Below the pieces are notes generated by a model that ran no database searches, was not told the origin of the DNA, and saw only the letters and a list, made by a program, of their open reading frames with translations. A DNA stretch of 64,000 nucleotides from Streptomyces sp. NBC_01465 (GTDB lineage: Bacteria; Actinomycetota; Actinomycetes; Streptomycetales; Streptomycetaceae), in NCBI RefSeq assembly GCF_036227325.1, contig NZ_CP109467.1, forward strand, positions 3,038,001-3,102,000, in the 5' to 3' direction. Position numbers and translations under genes: made by a program. Positions 33,918 to 42,739 of the stretch are shown in pieces. The first letter of the stretch is position 1. Every line of letters begins with the position of its first letter.

Positions 33918-35609
33918 CTACGGAGCGAGCGCCCCCGCTCCCCTGCGGACGTGCAGCACGTTGCCGTCCAACGGCAGCGGTGTGACGCCCACCAGAGTGA
34001 GGCCCGCGTCCGCGAACAGGCGGGCGTAGTGGTCCGCTCGGCGTTCGCGGCCTCCTACGTTGCACATCATGTGCAGGTCCCACGCCGTCGCCAGGGAGGG
34101 TGAGCCGTCGGCCGGGAGGACGCGTTCGACCACGAGCAGGTCCGCCGTGTCGGGCATCGCCCGGGCGCAGTGGCGCAGGATCTCCAGGCAGCGGTCGTCG
34201 TCCCAGTCGTGCAGGACCCGGGACAGGACGTAGACGTCACCGCCCGCCGGTACGTCCGCGAAATCGCCCGGGTGGAACGTGCACCTCTCCGAGTGGCCCG
34301 CCTCGGCGAGGAGGTGGCGGGCCGTCTCCACCGTCTGCGGGCGTTCCAGCAGGGCGCCTTGCAGGCGGGGGTGTGCGGAAAGGATTCGGCCCAGTAGCTC
34401 GCCGTTGCCTCCCGCGATGTCCACCACCGTTGCGCCTTCGGTCGCTTCCGTCAGGACCGGGTGCGTGGGCAGTGGGTCGAACATCCGGGCGCCGGCCGCC
34501 ATCGACAGGTCGAAGAGTTCCGCCAGTTCCGGGTCGCGCGCGAAGTGGTCGAAGTGGTTCTCGCCGAAGCGCTGCTCGAAGGCGACCTCCCCCGTTCGTA
34601 CGGTGTGGTCGAGGCCCGCGAAGGACTCGTAGAACGGGCCCCCGTACATCAGCGCCAGCGGCCGCATCGAACCCTCGGTATCCGTACGCAGGAGGCGTCC
34701 CGTGCCCGTGAGGCGGAAGCGGTCGCCCTCCTCGCTCACCGCACCGAGCATCGTGAGGTAGCGCAGGAGCGTGGTCAGGTTCGGGGCGAACGCGCCTACC
34801 TCGGCGGCCAGTTGGGACACCTCTACGCCCCGCTCCATGGACATCGCATCGGCCACCCCCAGCCGCGCGAACGCCGCCAGCGCCTGCGTCGTCCACGCGC
34901 CCGTCAGCTGGCGCAGCAAGGTTTCGGCGGGCTGGCTCTTGCGGTGCTCGTCCAAGTGCGCGGCGAGGAGGTCACGGTGGTCGCCCGGGACGTACAGCTC
35001 CACGCGCCGGTAGCCGGCCTTCGCCTCGGCGGGTGCCGTGAAGTAGAAGACCGTGCCGTTCTCGTGCGGGTTGTAGCCGCCGCCGTCAGGCGTCGCCCCG
35101 TACCGCCCGAAGGCCGCGCACAGCCCGCGCAGCACCAGCGGGTCCGGTGCCTCGACCTCGAACGCGACGTGCGCCTCGTGCTGTTGCTCCCTTTCGTGCG
35201 CGGCGACCGCGTCCAGGTCGGAGCCCGGCTCCACCGGCAGCACAAACACCTCGACCATGCGCCGCGTCCCGTCCAGGCATTCCACCGCCGGGCGCAGGAT
35301 GCTGACGGCCAGGTCCGCCGTCGGGCGCTGGTGCCGTACGGCCAGACGTTCGCGTACGACGACGCTCGCCTGCGGCGGTGCGTCCGCGACGAGGCCGCAG
35401 TCGGTGAGCGTGGCGTTCAACGCGGCCTCGTCGGGCGGGAAGACGAGCAGCGCCGCGTGCGAGAAGGTGCAGCGCTCCGCCAGGCTCCGCAGCTCAGGGC
35501 CGTCGAGGCCGGGGAGCAGGAGCGGGAGCAGTGTGGCGGTGTCCTGTGCCTTGACGAAGTCGGCTGTCGCGCGCAGGCGGGATGTATCGCCCGAAATTGC
35601 CGTGATCAT
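33918..35609 (-). CDS. O-methyltransferase fused to an extra N-terminal domain
   Basis: 563 aa. The C-terminal ~340 residues are a class I SAM-dependent O-methyltransferase of the natural-product type: a dimerisation/winged-helix part (LTGAWTTQALAAFARLGVADAM), SAM motif VVDIAGGNGELLGRIL, and the catalytic region VLHDWDDDRCLEILRHC. The N-terminal ~225 residues are extra (such enzymes are about 340 aa) and contain HEAHVAFEVE and PHENGTVFYFTAP, possibly a VOC-like or unrelated substrate-binding domain; not identified. It follows the hydroxylase gene by 82 bp on the same strand, so hydroxylation of an aromatic ring followed by O-methylation is plausible. Confidence 0.85.
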   Translation of the reverse strand: MITAISGDTSRLRATADFVKAQDTATLLPLLLPGLDGPELRSLAERCTFSHAALLVFPPDEAALNATLTDCGLVADAPPQASVVVRERLAVRHQRPTADLAVSILRPAVECLDGTRRMVEVFVLPVEPGSDLDAVAAHEREQQHEAHVAFEVEAPDPLVLRGLCAAFGRYGATPDGGGYNPHENGTVFYFTAPAEAKAGYRRVELYVPGDHRDLLAAHLDEHRKSQPAETLLRQLTGAWTTQALAAFARLGVADAMSMERGVEVSQLAAEVGAFAPNLTTLLRYLTMLGAVSEEGDRFRLTGTGRLLRTDTEGSMRPLALMYGGPFYESFAGLDHTVRTGEVAFEQRFGENHFDHFARDPELAELFDLSMAAGARMFDPLPTHPVLTEATEGATVVDIAGGNGELLGRILSAHPRLQGALLERPQTVETARHLLAEAGHSERCTFHPGDFADVPAGGDVYVLSRVLHDWDDDRCLEILRHCARAMPDTADLLVVERVLPADGSPSLATAWDLHMMCNVGGRERRADHYARLFADAGLTLVGVTPLPLDGNVLHVRRGAGALAP

Positions 35610-35691
35610 TACGTGGGGGTTCTCATTCCGGGGTGCGGAGGTTGGGGCGGGGACATGGGAGTGGGGCCATGGGAGGGGGGACAGAAACGGG

Positions 35692-36915
35692 CTAGATGCC
35701 GACGTAGTGCTCGGCGAACCAGTCCTGCTGGCTGCGCGAGGTGCGCAGCGAGGTGAGGCGGGAGCGGCGCAGCGCGTTGTGGAACAGGGACTCGCCGTCC
35801 GCGCCGGTCGGGCCGTGCAGCAGCCCGATCATCCAGTGGGAGAACTCCTGCGCACGCCAGATGTGCGTCAGGCACCGCTCCGAGTACGCGTCGAGGCCGT
35901 CGGGGTCCCCGGCCGTGAGGGCGGCGATCAGGGCGCCGGCCAGGATCTCCGCTTCGAGGACCGCGAGGTTGGCGCCCTTCGCGGCGGACGGGCTGATCAG
36001 GGCGGCGGCGTCGCCCGCGAGGAACAGCGCGCCGTGGCGCAGTGGTTCGAGCACGTCGGACTCGAGGTCGACGACGGAGCGCTGGGCGATGCGACCGCGC
36101 TGCAGCGGGCCGTACTCCTTCGACCGCATCCGCAGGTCCAGCTCGTCCCAGATCCGCTCCTCGGACCAGGAGTCGGCGGGGGTGCCGCGCTCGCACTGCA
36201 GGTAGTAGCGGGTGACCTCGCTGGTGCGCGCCATGTGCCCGGCGAACCCGCGCTCGTGGACGGCATATCCGACCGCGTCCAGGCTGGGCGGCGCCTCGGC
36301 GAGCAGGCCGAGCCAGGTGACTCCGTGGTCGCGGTGGTGGCGTACGGTCCCGGCCGGCAGGGAGCGGCGGGCCGCACCATGCCGGCCGTCGCACCCGGCG
36401 ACGTACCGCGCCCGCCACAGCCCCGGCCGGCCGTCGGCGTCGCGTACGTCCACCTCGGGCCGGTCGGTGTCGGCGTCGCGTACGGCGACGGCCTCGACCC
36501 CGAAGCGGATCTGTCCGCCGCGTTCCAGGAAGCGCGTCAACAGGTCGGTAACCAGGTCCTGTTGGGGGTAGACGGTGTGCCGCTCCCCCTGCCCGAGCCC
36601 GCTGTAGTCCAGCCGGAACCGGCCGTCCTCGGTGCGGAATTCGCAGGTGTTGTGGAGCTGCCCGCGCCGGTGCAGCCCCTCGGCCAGACCGTGCCGGTCC
36701 AGGATCCGCACGGTGTTGGCGGCGAGGAAGCCGGCACGCGCCCGCGTCTGGACGTGCGCGCGCTCGGCCCGCTCCAGGACGACGCAGTCGATCCCCCGGT
36801 CCACCAGGATGTTCGCCAGCACGAGGCCTGCCGGCCCGGCTCCTAGGACGACCACATCGGCCGTGTTCCCGTCTGTCACGGAAGGAGATGTTAAGGAGAC
36901 AAAATTCGCACCCAT
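35692..36915 (-). CDS. FAD-dependent aromatic hydroxylase (PobA-like)
   Basis: 407-aa group A flavin monooxygenase related to 4-hydroxybenzoate 3-monooxygenase. FAD-binding VVVLGAGPAGLVLANIL near residue 21, the mid-domain GCDGRHGAAR (the DG motif of NADPH binding) and LFLAGDAAALISPSAAKGANLA (the GD motif) are clear; the C-terminus (RIWDELDLRMR, IWRAQEFSHWM) matches PobA-type ends. It should use NADPH and O2 to hydroxylate an aromatic ring. TetR precedes it by 40 bp and a methyltransferase follows, so an operon is likely. Confidence 0.88.
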   Translation of the reverse strand: MGANFVSLTSPSVTDGNTADVVVLGAGPAGLVLANILVDRGIDCVVLERAERAHVQTRARAGFLAANTVRILDRHGLAEGLHRRGQLHNTCEFRTEDGRFRLDYSGLGQGERHTVYPQQDLVTDLLTRFLERGGQIRFGVEAVAVRDADTDRPEVDVRDADGRPGLWRARYVAGCDGRHGAARRSLPAGTVRHHRDHGVTWLGLLAEAPPSLDAVGYAVHERGFAGHMARTSEVTRYYLQCERGTPADSWSEERIWDELDLRMRSKEYGPLQRGRIAQRSVVDLESDVLEPLRHGALFLAGDAAALISPSAAKGANLAVLEAEILAGALIAALTAGDPDGLDAYSERCLTHIWRAQEFSHWMIGLLHGPTGADGESLFHNALRRSRLTSLRTSRSQQDWFAEHYVGI

Positions 36916-36955
36916 ACCGAAATCACCTGAATGCCCGTATCGAACGACAAAGCGA

Positions 36956-37516
36956 TCACTTCTCGAAGTGCGCCAGGACCATCGCGACCAGGGCGTCGAC
37001 GTCCGCGTCGGCCATCGGTTCGCCCGTCATGCCCATGCGGTGGAGCAGTACGCCGACCACGACGTCGATGAAGAACAGGACGCGTTCCTCCGACTCGCCC
37101 AGCGCCTCCTGGAACGCGATCCGGTACGGGTCCTGCAGCCGCGCGGCCAGGACCTTGCGCAGGTCGGGGTCGCTGACGGCGTCGCTGAAGACCCCCGCGA
37201 ACGCGTCGCCCACCCCGGGCTCGGCGACCTTCGCCGCCATCCAGCGGATGGCCGACGCCATGAGCTCCGACCGGTCGTCACCCTCGATCGGCGCCGGGCC
37301 GAACGCGTCCAGGAGGCAGTCCACGATCAGCTCGCCCTTGGACGGCCAGCGGCGGTAGATCGTCGACTTCGCGACGCCCGCCGCGATGGCGATGCGCTCG
37401 ACGGTGGCGCGCGCGTAGCCCAGCTTCCGGACCGTGTTGAGCGTCGCGGCGAAGACCGTCGCGTTGACGCCGGTACGGGGGCGGCCGGGCGGTCTGGGCG
37501 ATGTGCTCGAAGTCAT
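36956..37516 (-). CDS. TetR-family regulator
   Basis: 186 aa. Residues 15-62 form the TetR N-terminal helix-turn-helix (TLNTVRKLGYARATVERIAIAAGVAKSTIYRRWPSKGELI), the rest a helical ligand-binding domain. It lies head to head with an esterase gene, 93 bp apart, with a strong palindrome in between, and upstream of the hydroxylase and methyltransferase genes on its own strand. It probably represses both units and responds to their aromatic or ester substrate. Confidence 0.9.
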   Translation of the reverse strand: MTSSTSPRPPGRPRTGVNATVFAATLNTVRKLGYARATVERIAIAAGVAKSTIYRRWPSKGELIVDCLLDAFGPAPIEGDDRSELMASAIRWMAAKVAEPGVGDAFAGVFSDAVSDPDLRKVLAARLQDPYRIAFQEALGESEERVLFFIDVVVGVLLHRMGMTGEPMADADVDALVAMVLAHFEK

Positions 37517-37540
37517 AGCCGTACGGTACTCGCTTTCGCT

Positions 37541-37564
37541 ACCTTAGGTATCGATACCTCAGGT
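37541..37564. promoter_or_regulatory. 24-bp TetR operator between divergent genes
   Basis: AGGTATCGATACCT is a perfect 14-bp palindrome, extended by ACCT/AGGT ends to 24 bp with one mismatched pair. It sits 25 bp beyond the TetR start and 46 bp before the esterase start, right for control of both promoters. Confidence 0.8.
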
Positions 37565-37609
37565 CGCGAAACTCTCTGGACCACTGAACTGCTGGACGAA
37601 GGAGACGTC

Positions 37610-38557
37610 ATGAGCGAGAACATCCTGGCCGCACGGCCGGCCGAGCCCGACTGGAAGACCGTCACGGACGAGGAACTGGCCGTCTACCGCGACGCGGAGA
37701 ACGCCTTCCGGGCCTCCACCGCCGCGCAGGCGTTCCTCGGCGAGCCCGATCCCGATGCCACGATCGCGTGGCAGACCGTGGCGCTGGCCGGGCGTGATCT
37801 TCCGGTTCGGGTCTATCGGCCCGCCGGGGACGAGCAGGCGCCGCTGCCGCTCGTCGTGCACGTCCACGGGGGTGGATTCGTGGGGACGGCCGTGCAGTGC
37901 GACTGGGTCGTGAGTCATCTCGCCGCCCAACTGCCCGCCGTTGTCGTGTCGGTGGAGCATCGGCTGCTCGCACCGGATTCTTCGCTCGCGGACGCCGCCG
38001 ACGACGGGTGGGACGTGCTTCAGCACGTGGTGCGGGATGCCGGGGAGTGGGGCGTCGACCCGGCGCGGATCGCCGTCTTCGGCGAGAGCTGCGGCGGGCT
38101 GATCAGTGCGCTGACCGCGATCCGGGCCCGTGACAGTCAATTTCCGCTCGTTGCACAGGTGTTGGTCAATCCCGCCGTCGACGTGACGGACACGATGTTC
38201 GACTATGCGTCGATGGCCGAGTACGGGTACAGCCCGACGCCCGCCGACCCCATGTTGCGCTTCTTCCGGCAGCTCGCCGTCCCGGCGGGGGCCGACGCGC
38301 GGGCCGTATCGCCGCTGTACGCCGACGAGTTGGGCGGACTGGCGCCCGCGCTCGTCGTCGTACCGACCCGCGATGCGGTGGCCGACCACGGGCGCAGCTA
38401 TGCCGAGCGGCTGCGTGCGGCCGGGACTTCTGTGCGGCTCACCGAATACCCCGACGCGCCGCACGCCTTCCTCTCCCTCCCGGGCCTGGTGCCGCAGGCC
38501 GAGACCGCGCGGGCGGAGATCCTCAAGTTCCTCCGGGCCGCTCTGGCCGCGCGGTGA
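37610..38557 (+). CDS. Alpha/beta hydrolase, hormone-sensitive-lipase type
   Basis: 315 aa. Oxyanion motif HVHGGGFVG, nucleophile elbow GESCGG (residue near 164; a less common form of GxSxG with Ser kept), acid and His in the C-terminal region (PTRDAV, DAPHAF). Such enzymes cleave short-chain esters. Its start has AAGGAG 6 nt upstream. Divergent from TetR across the palindromic operator; the next gene starts in its stop codon. Confidence 0.9.
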   Translation: MSENILAARPAEPDWKTVTDEELAVYRDAENAFRASTAAQAFLGEPDPDATIAWQTVALAGRDLPVRVYRPAGDEQAPLPLVVHVHGGGFVGTAVQCDWVVSHLAAQLPAVVVSVEHRLLAPDSSLADAADDGWDVLQHVVRDAGEWGVDPARIAVFGESCGGLISALTAIRARDSQFPLVAQVLVNPAVDVTDTMFDYASMAEYGYSPTPADPMLRFFRQLAVPAGADARAVSPLYADELGGLAPALVVVPTRDAVADHGRSYAERLRAAGTSVRLTEYPDAPHAFLSLPGLVPQAETARAEILKFLRAALAAR

Positions 38558-39315
38558 TGCGCGTCGGGATCATCGGGGTCGGGGAGATCGGGCGGGCGAT
38601 CGTGACGGGGCTGTACGCCGGGGACGGTGCGCCTCCCGAGGTGGTCCTCTCGCCTCGCGGCGCCCGTACGGCCGCCGAACTCGCCAGTCTCCACAAGGGA
38701 GTTGAGGTCTGCGCCGACAACCAGGAGGTCGTCGACCGCTCCGAGGTCGTCATCGTTGCCGTACGCCGTCAGGACCGGCACGAGGCGCTGGCCGGGCTGA
38801 CGGTGCCGCGCGACAAGGTGGTGGTCAATGTGATGGCGGGCGTCGCCAACGACGACCTGCGCCAACTCCTCGCCACCGATGCGGCATTGGTGCGGGCCAT
38901 CCCGCTGCCCTCCGTACGCGAACGCCGGTCCGTGACCGTGACGTTCCCCGCCCACCCGGTGACGGACGCGCTCTTCGAGCAGCTCGGCGGGGCGCAGCCC
39001 GTCGCCGACGAGGCCGCCTTCAACGCGTACTCCGCACTGACGGGGACCCTGACGGCGCACCTCTCGTACCTCGCGACGCTCACGGAGTGGGCCGCCGGCC
39101 AGGGCATCGCGGCGGGCGACGCGGACCGGTACATCCGCAGCCTCTTCCAGGGTGTCGGCCGCGCCCTGGGCGACGAGAGCCGCACCCTGCACCAGCTCGC
39201 GGCCGACCACGAGACCCCGAAGGGGAACAACGAACGGATCAGGACCACCTGGTTCGACACGGCGAACTCCGACGCCCTGAAGCGGGCGCTCGACGGGCTG
39301 CTCGCCGATCTGTAG
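38557..39315 (+). CDS. Pyrroline-5-carboxylate reductase-like protein
   Basis: 252 aa with an N-terminal Rossmann fold (MRVGIIGVGEIGRAIVTGL) and a helical C-terminal dimer domain of the ProC type (SALTGTLTAHLSYLATLTEWAAGQGI), ending in the conserved TPKGNNE-like loop HETPKGNNERIRTTW. It reduces pyrroline-5-carboxylate or a related imine using NADPH. ATG 38557 overlaps the esterase stop (TGATG), so co-translation is likely. Role with the esterase and TetR unit is unclear; it may not be the housekeeping ProC. Confidence 0.85.
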   Translation: MRVGIIGVGEIGRAIVTGLYAGDGAPPEVVLSPRGARTAAELASLHKGVEVCADNQEVVDRSEVVIVAVRRQDRHEALAGLTVPRDKVVVNVMAGVANDDLRQLLATDAALVRAIPLPSVRERRSVTVTFPAHPVTDALFEQLGGAQPVADEAAFNAYSALTGTLTAHLSYLATLTEWAAGQGIAAGDADRYIRSLFQGVGRALGDESRTLHQLAADHETPKGNNERIRTTWFDTANSDALKRALDGLLADL

Positions 39316-39318
39316 GGC

Positions 39319-40071
39319 TCAGGCCAGTCCGAGCCGGGCCTCGATTCCGTCCAGTACGCAGTCGAGGCCGAGCTCGAACTCCCAGGACGGGTCGTCCTTG
39401 TGTGAGGCCTCGTGGATGTAGCGGCGGTACGCGGGGTAACGGCCGGTCTCCATCAGGTAGTTCATCTGCGGCGCCAGAGCGGTCCGCGTCTGGTCCGGGC
39501 CGTCCCAGCCGCGCTGCTTCATGTACGACTGGAGAGCCACCTCCGAGCGCGTGGTCCCGTACACATACGCGTTGACGGTGCGCAGCGCGACCATCATCGT
39601 GTCGACGTCCAGGCCCCGGCCGTCGAGCGCCGCGAACTGGCGCTCCGCAGTCGCCATCCGGTTCGGGGTCAGCACGAAGAGCGGGGCCGGGAGCTCACCC
39701 ATCCAGGGGTGACGGAGCATCAACTCCCGTACGTTCAGGGCCTCCGCGCGCAGCACCTCCCGCCACCCGGTCGCCTTGGATGCGGCTCCCAGCTCGGCGA
39801 AGATGCGGTCGACCATCAGCGCCCAGAGGTCGTCCTTGCCGGAGACATGGCGGTACGCGGCCATCGGCGCGACGTCCAGCTCCTTGGCCAGCCTGCGCAT
39901 GGTGACGGCGGCGAAGCCCTCCGCGTCGGCGATCGCCACCGCCACCTCGGCGATCTTCTGCGGCGTGAGCGAGGTGCGGGCCGCGGGCGCGGGGCGGTCG
40001 AGGCGCTCCCAGAGCGAGGGCTCCGCCCCGTCCCCGTCCCCGTCCCCGTCCTTCTTCTGTCGGCCTGCCAT
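39319..40071 (-). CDS. TetR-family regulator, TetR_C type
   Basis: 250 aa. A short Asp/Gly-rich head (KDGDGDGDG) precedes the HTH at about 33-80 (LTPQKIAEVAVAIADAEGFAAVTMRRLAKELDVAPMAAYRHVSGKDDL), followed by the long C-terminal domain typical of tetracycline-repressor-like proteins (RHPWMGELPAP, ALRTVNAYVYG). ATG 40071 starts just before the head; in-frame codons further upstream would run through the operator. It stands divergent from a flavin reductase and an efflux gene, across two pairs of GTGTAC/GTACAC half-sites. Confidence 0.9.
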   Translation of the reverse strand: MAGRQKKDGDGDGDGAEPSLWERLDRPAPAARTSLTPQKIAEVAVAIADAEGFAAVTMRRLAKELDVAPMAAYRHVSGKDDLWALMVDRIFAELGAASKATGWREVLRAEALNVRELMLRHPWMGELPAPLFVLTPNRMATAERQFAALDGRGLDVDTMMVALRTVNAYVYGTTRSEVALQSYMKQRGWDGPDQTRTALAPQMNYLMETGRYPAYRRYIHEASHKDDPSWEFELGLDCVLDGIEARLGLA

Positions 40072-40098
40072 CAGTAGGGCTCCTCTTCTCGGCTCGTC

Positions 40099-40171
40099 GT
40101 GTACAGCGTATCGCCGGTAGACGGCGTACACATTGCTGTGTACGTTGTACGCATACTGATACGTCGTACAC
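40099..40171. promoter_or_regulatory. Divergent operator with two GTGTAC...GTACAC pairs
   Basis: GTGTAC at 40099-40104 faces GTACAC at 40126-40131 (33-bp unit), and GTGTAC at 40138-40143 faces GTACAC at 40166-40171 (34-bp unit). The inner sites also form GTACACA TTGC TGTGTAC (40126-40143), with perfect 7-bp arms. This lies between the TetR start (40071) and the reductase start (40188) and is probably bound by TetR. Confidence 0.7.
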
Positions 40172-40187
40172 ATCAAGGGAGTCCCCC

Positions 40188-40775
40188 ATGAGCGCCAGCC
40201 TCCGGATCGCCGTCGTCCTCGGCTCCACCCGCGAAGGCCGCTTCGGCCCGGTCGTCTCGCGGTGGATCACCGACCGGCTCGCCGAGCACGAGGACCTGAC
40301 CGTCGACGTCGTCGACCTCGCCGAGACCCCGCTGCCCACCGTCTACCCCGCCTTCGGACAGCCGCCCGCGCCCGGCACGGAGAAGGCGCTCGCCGTCGTG
40401 TCACCTCGGCTGGAGGCGGCCGACGCGTTCGTCTTCGTCACACCCGAGTACAACCACAGCTTCCCGGCCCCGCTGAAGAACCTCATCGACTGGCACAACC
40501 AGCAATGGCACGCCAAGCCCATCGGCTTCGTCTCGTACGGCGGCATCTCCGGCGGCCTGCGCGCGGTGGAACAACTCCGGGTCGTGATGGCCGAGTTGAA
40601 TGCCATGACCATCCGCAACACGGTCAGCTTCCACAACTACGGCGAGAAGTTCGACGCCGAGGGAAAGGTCTCCGACCCGGCCGTCGACACCGCCGCGAAG
40701 GCGCTCATCGACCAGCTCACCTGGTGGGCGCACGCCCTGCGTGACGCCAAGTCAGTCCGCCCGTACGCCGCCTGA
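40188..40775 (+). CDS. NADPH-dependent FMN reductase
   Basis: 195 aa, flavodoxin-like fold: VVLGSTREGRFG is the FMN phosphate-binding loop, TPEYNHSFPAPLKNLIDW the isoalloxazine-binding loop. It reduces flavin or quinone substrates with NAD(P)H. Likely induced with the efflux pump 32 bp downstream when the TetR regulator binds a drug-like compound. Confidence 0.9.
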   Translation: MSASLRIAVVLGSTREGRFGPVVSRWITDRLAEHEDLTVDVVDLAETPLPTVYPAFGQPPAPGTEKALAVVSPRLEAADAFVFVTPEYNHSFPAPLKNLIDWHNQQWHAKPIGFVSYGGISGGLRAVEQLRVVMAELNAMTIRNTVSFHNYGEKFDAEGKVSDPAVDTAAKALIDQLTWWAHALRDAKSVRPYAA

Positions 40776-40807
40776 CCATCCTTCAGCGTTCCCGGGGGGA
40801 CCAGACC

Positions 40808-42373
40808 ATGACACAGCCCACCACCCCACCACCCCTCTCCCGTCTCGCCGTCCTCGGCCTGCTGCTCGGCATCGTCCTCGCAACACTCGACGGCACGATC
40901 GTCGGCACCTCGCTTCCCACGATCGTCGGCGACCTGGGCGGCCTCGACCACCTTTCCTGGGTGCTGACCGCCTATCTCCTGACCGCCGCCGTCTCCACCC
41001 CCATCTGGGGCAAGCTCGGCGATCTGTACGGCCGCAAGGGCAGCTACATGTCCTCGATCGTGGTCTTCCTCGCCGGTTCCGTGCTCTCCGGACTCGCCCA
41101 GGACATGGGCCAGTTGATCGCCTTCCGAGCCCTCCAGGGACTCGGCGCGGGCGGGCTCATGGTCGGGGCCCTGTCGATCATCGGCACCGTACTGCCACCC
41201 GCCCAGGCCGGCCGCTCCCAGTCGATGATCGGCGTACTGCTGCCCGCCGCGATGATCGGCGGCCCGCTCCTCGGCGGCTTCCTCACCGACCAGCTGAACT
41301 GGCGCTGGGTCTTCTACGTCAACGTGCCCGTGGGCGTCGCCGCCCTGCTGATCGTCTCCTTCCGCATACGGCTGCACAGCCCGCGGACGAAGCCCCGTAT
41401 CGATGTCGCGGGCGCCGCGCTGCTCACCACCGGCATCCTCGCCCTCACCCTGCTCTCCAGCTGGGGCGGTACGACCTACGCCTGGTCCTCCCCGCAGATC
41501 CTCGCCCTGGCCGCGGCGACCGTCGTCGCGCTCGCCGCGTTCGTACGCACGGAGCGCCGCGCCCCCGAACCGGTCGTCCCGCCCCGGCTGTTCCGCGACC
41601 GCAACTTCACCGTCGCGCAGATCCTCAGCTTCCTGGTGGGCGCGGCGATGCTCGGCGCGACCAGCTATCTGCCGCAGTACATGCAGTTCGTCCGCGGCGA
41701 GTCGTCAACGGCCAGCGGTCTGCTGCTGCTTCCGCTGATGCTCGGCATGATCGGCGCGCAGCTGCTCATCGGCCGGCGCGTCTCCAACGGCGGCCGCTAC
41801 CGCGCCTATCCGATCGCCGGCGGCGCCCTCTCCACGGTGGGCGCGCTGGCGCTCCTGTCCCTGCGTACGGACACCGCCACCGCCGTGGCGTCCGCACTCA
41901 CGCTCGTACTCGGCATCGGCATCGGATGCCTGATGCAGCCCACGATGCTGATCACCATGAACAGCGCCGATCCCCGTGACATGGGCGCCGCCAGCGGCAC
42001 CACCTCTCTGCTGCGCACGATCGGCGGCTCACTGGGCGTGGCCGTCCTGGGCTCCGTCTTCGCCTCCCGGACAGCCGAGGCCCTCACCGACCGGCTCGGC
42101 CCGTCGGGCCCCGGGCTCACGGGCGGCGGTCACGCGCTGACCCCGGCGCTGCTCCAGGCTCTGCCCGCCCCGGCGCGCGAGGCCTACCGATACGCCGTCA
42201 CCAGCGCTCTGCACGGCGTCATGATCGGCGCGGCCGTCCTCTGCGCCGTCACCTTCGCCCTGGCCTGGCTGATCCGCGAGGTCCCGCTGCGTTCACAGGC
42301 CCTCGCGGAGCCGGACCCCGTCAGCCCCGCAGCAGATCGTTCAGCGACGCGCCCCGCGCCAGCGGGCCGGTAG
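40808..42373 (+). CDS. MFS efflux transporter, DHA2 (14-helix) type
   Basis: 521 aa with about 14 hydrophobic helices. Motif C-like LDGTIVGTSLPTIVGDLG in helix 1, WVLTAYLLTAAVSTPIWGKLGDLYGRKG (motif A) after helix 2 and LIAFRALQGLGAGGL in helix 4 are characteristic of the drug:H+ antiporter family 2. GGGGGGA at 40795-40801 gives a ribosome-binding site. It likely exports a toxic compound sensed by the adjacent TetR. Its last 53 bp overlap the convergent secreted-protein gene. Confidence 0.92.
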   Translation: MTQPTTPPPLSRLAVLGLLLGIVLATLDGTIVGTSLPTIVGDLGGLDHLSWVLTAYLLTAAVSTPIWGKLGDLYGRKGSYMSSIVVFLAGSVLSGLAQDMGQLIAFRALQGLGAGGLMVGALSIIGTVLPPAQAGRSQSMIGVLLPAAMIGGPLLGGFLTDQLNWRWVFYVNVPVGVAALLIVSFRIRLHSPRTKPRIDVAGAALLTTGILALTLLSSWGGTTYAWSSPQILALAAATVVALAAFVRTERRAPEPVVPPRLFRDRNFTVAQILSFLVGAAMLGATSYLPQYMQFVRGESSTASGLLLLPLMLGMIGAQLLIGRRVSNGGRYRAYPIAGGALSTVGALALLSLRTDTATAVASALTLVLGIGIGCLMQPTMLITMNSADPRDMGAASGTTSLLRTIGGSLGVAVLGSVFASRTAEALTDRLGPSGPGLTGGGHALTPALLQALPAPAREAYRYAVTSALHGVMIGAAVLCAVTFALAWLIREVPLRSQALAEPDPVSPAADRSATRPAPAGR

Positions 42374-42665
42374 CCGCGGCGGAGGAGACCGGCTTGAAGT
42401 CGGCGATCTGGGTGCCGACGGAGTTGTCGAGAGGGTCGACCCCCGTGTTCGCGAGGGGGTCGATCTTCAGATTGCCCGCGGGCGCGGCGGCGTGCTGGAG
42501 CGAGCCCACCAGTGCCTGGCCGGGCGCCGTCAGGCCCTCCGCGGGCGGAGTGGCCGCCTGGGCCGCCGCCGCGCCGGCGCCGAGTGCGGCGCCCGCCGCG
42601 GTGAGGGTCAGGGCTGCGCGGAGTACGGGGCCGCGGCGGAGCTGGGGTGCTGCGTGTCGAGCCAT
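42321..42665 (-). CDS. Small secreted Ala-rich protein
   Basis: 114 aa. A signal peptide is apparent (basic MARHAAPQLRRG, then hydrophobic AALTLTAAGAALGAGAAAAQA, cleavage near residue 38). The mature part is acidic-neutral with no cysteine (PLANTGVDPLDNSVGTQIADFKP). Streptomyces have several such short secreted proteins; function unknown. The last 53 bp overlap the 3' end of the efflux gene on the other strand. Confidence 0.72.
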   Translation of the reverse strand: MARHAAPQLRRGPVLRAALTLTAAGAALGAGAAAAQAATPPAEGLTAPGQALVGSLQHAAAPAGNLKIDPLANTGVDPLDNSVGTQIADFKPVSSAAATGPLARGASLNDLLRG

Positions 42666-42739
42666 GATCACCTTCTGGTCGCGTAACTGGATGTGCACGC
42701 AGAGTAGTTGAGCAGGGGTGCCCCGCTCAATGCAGCACA

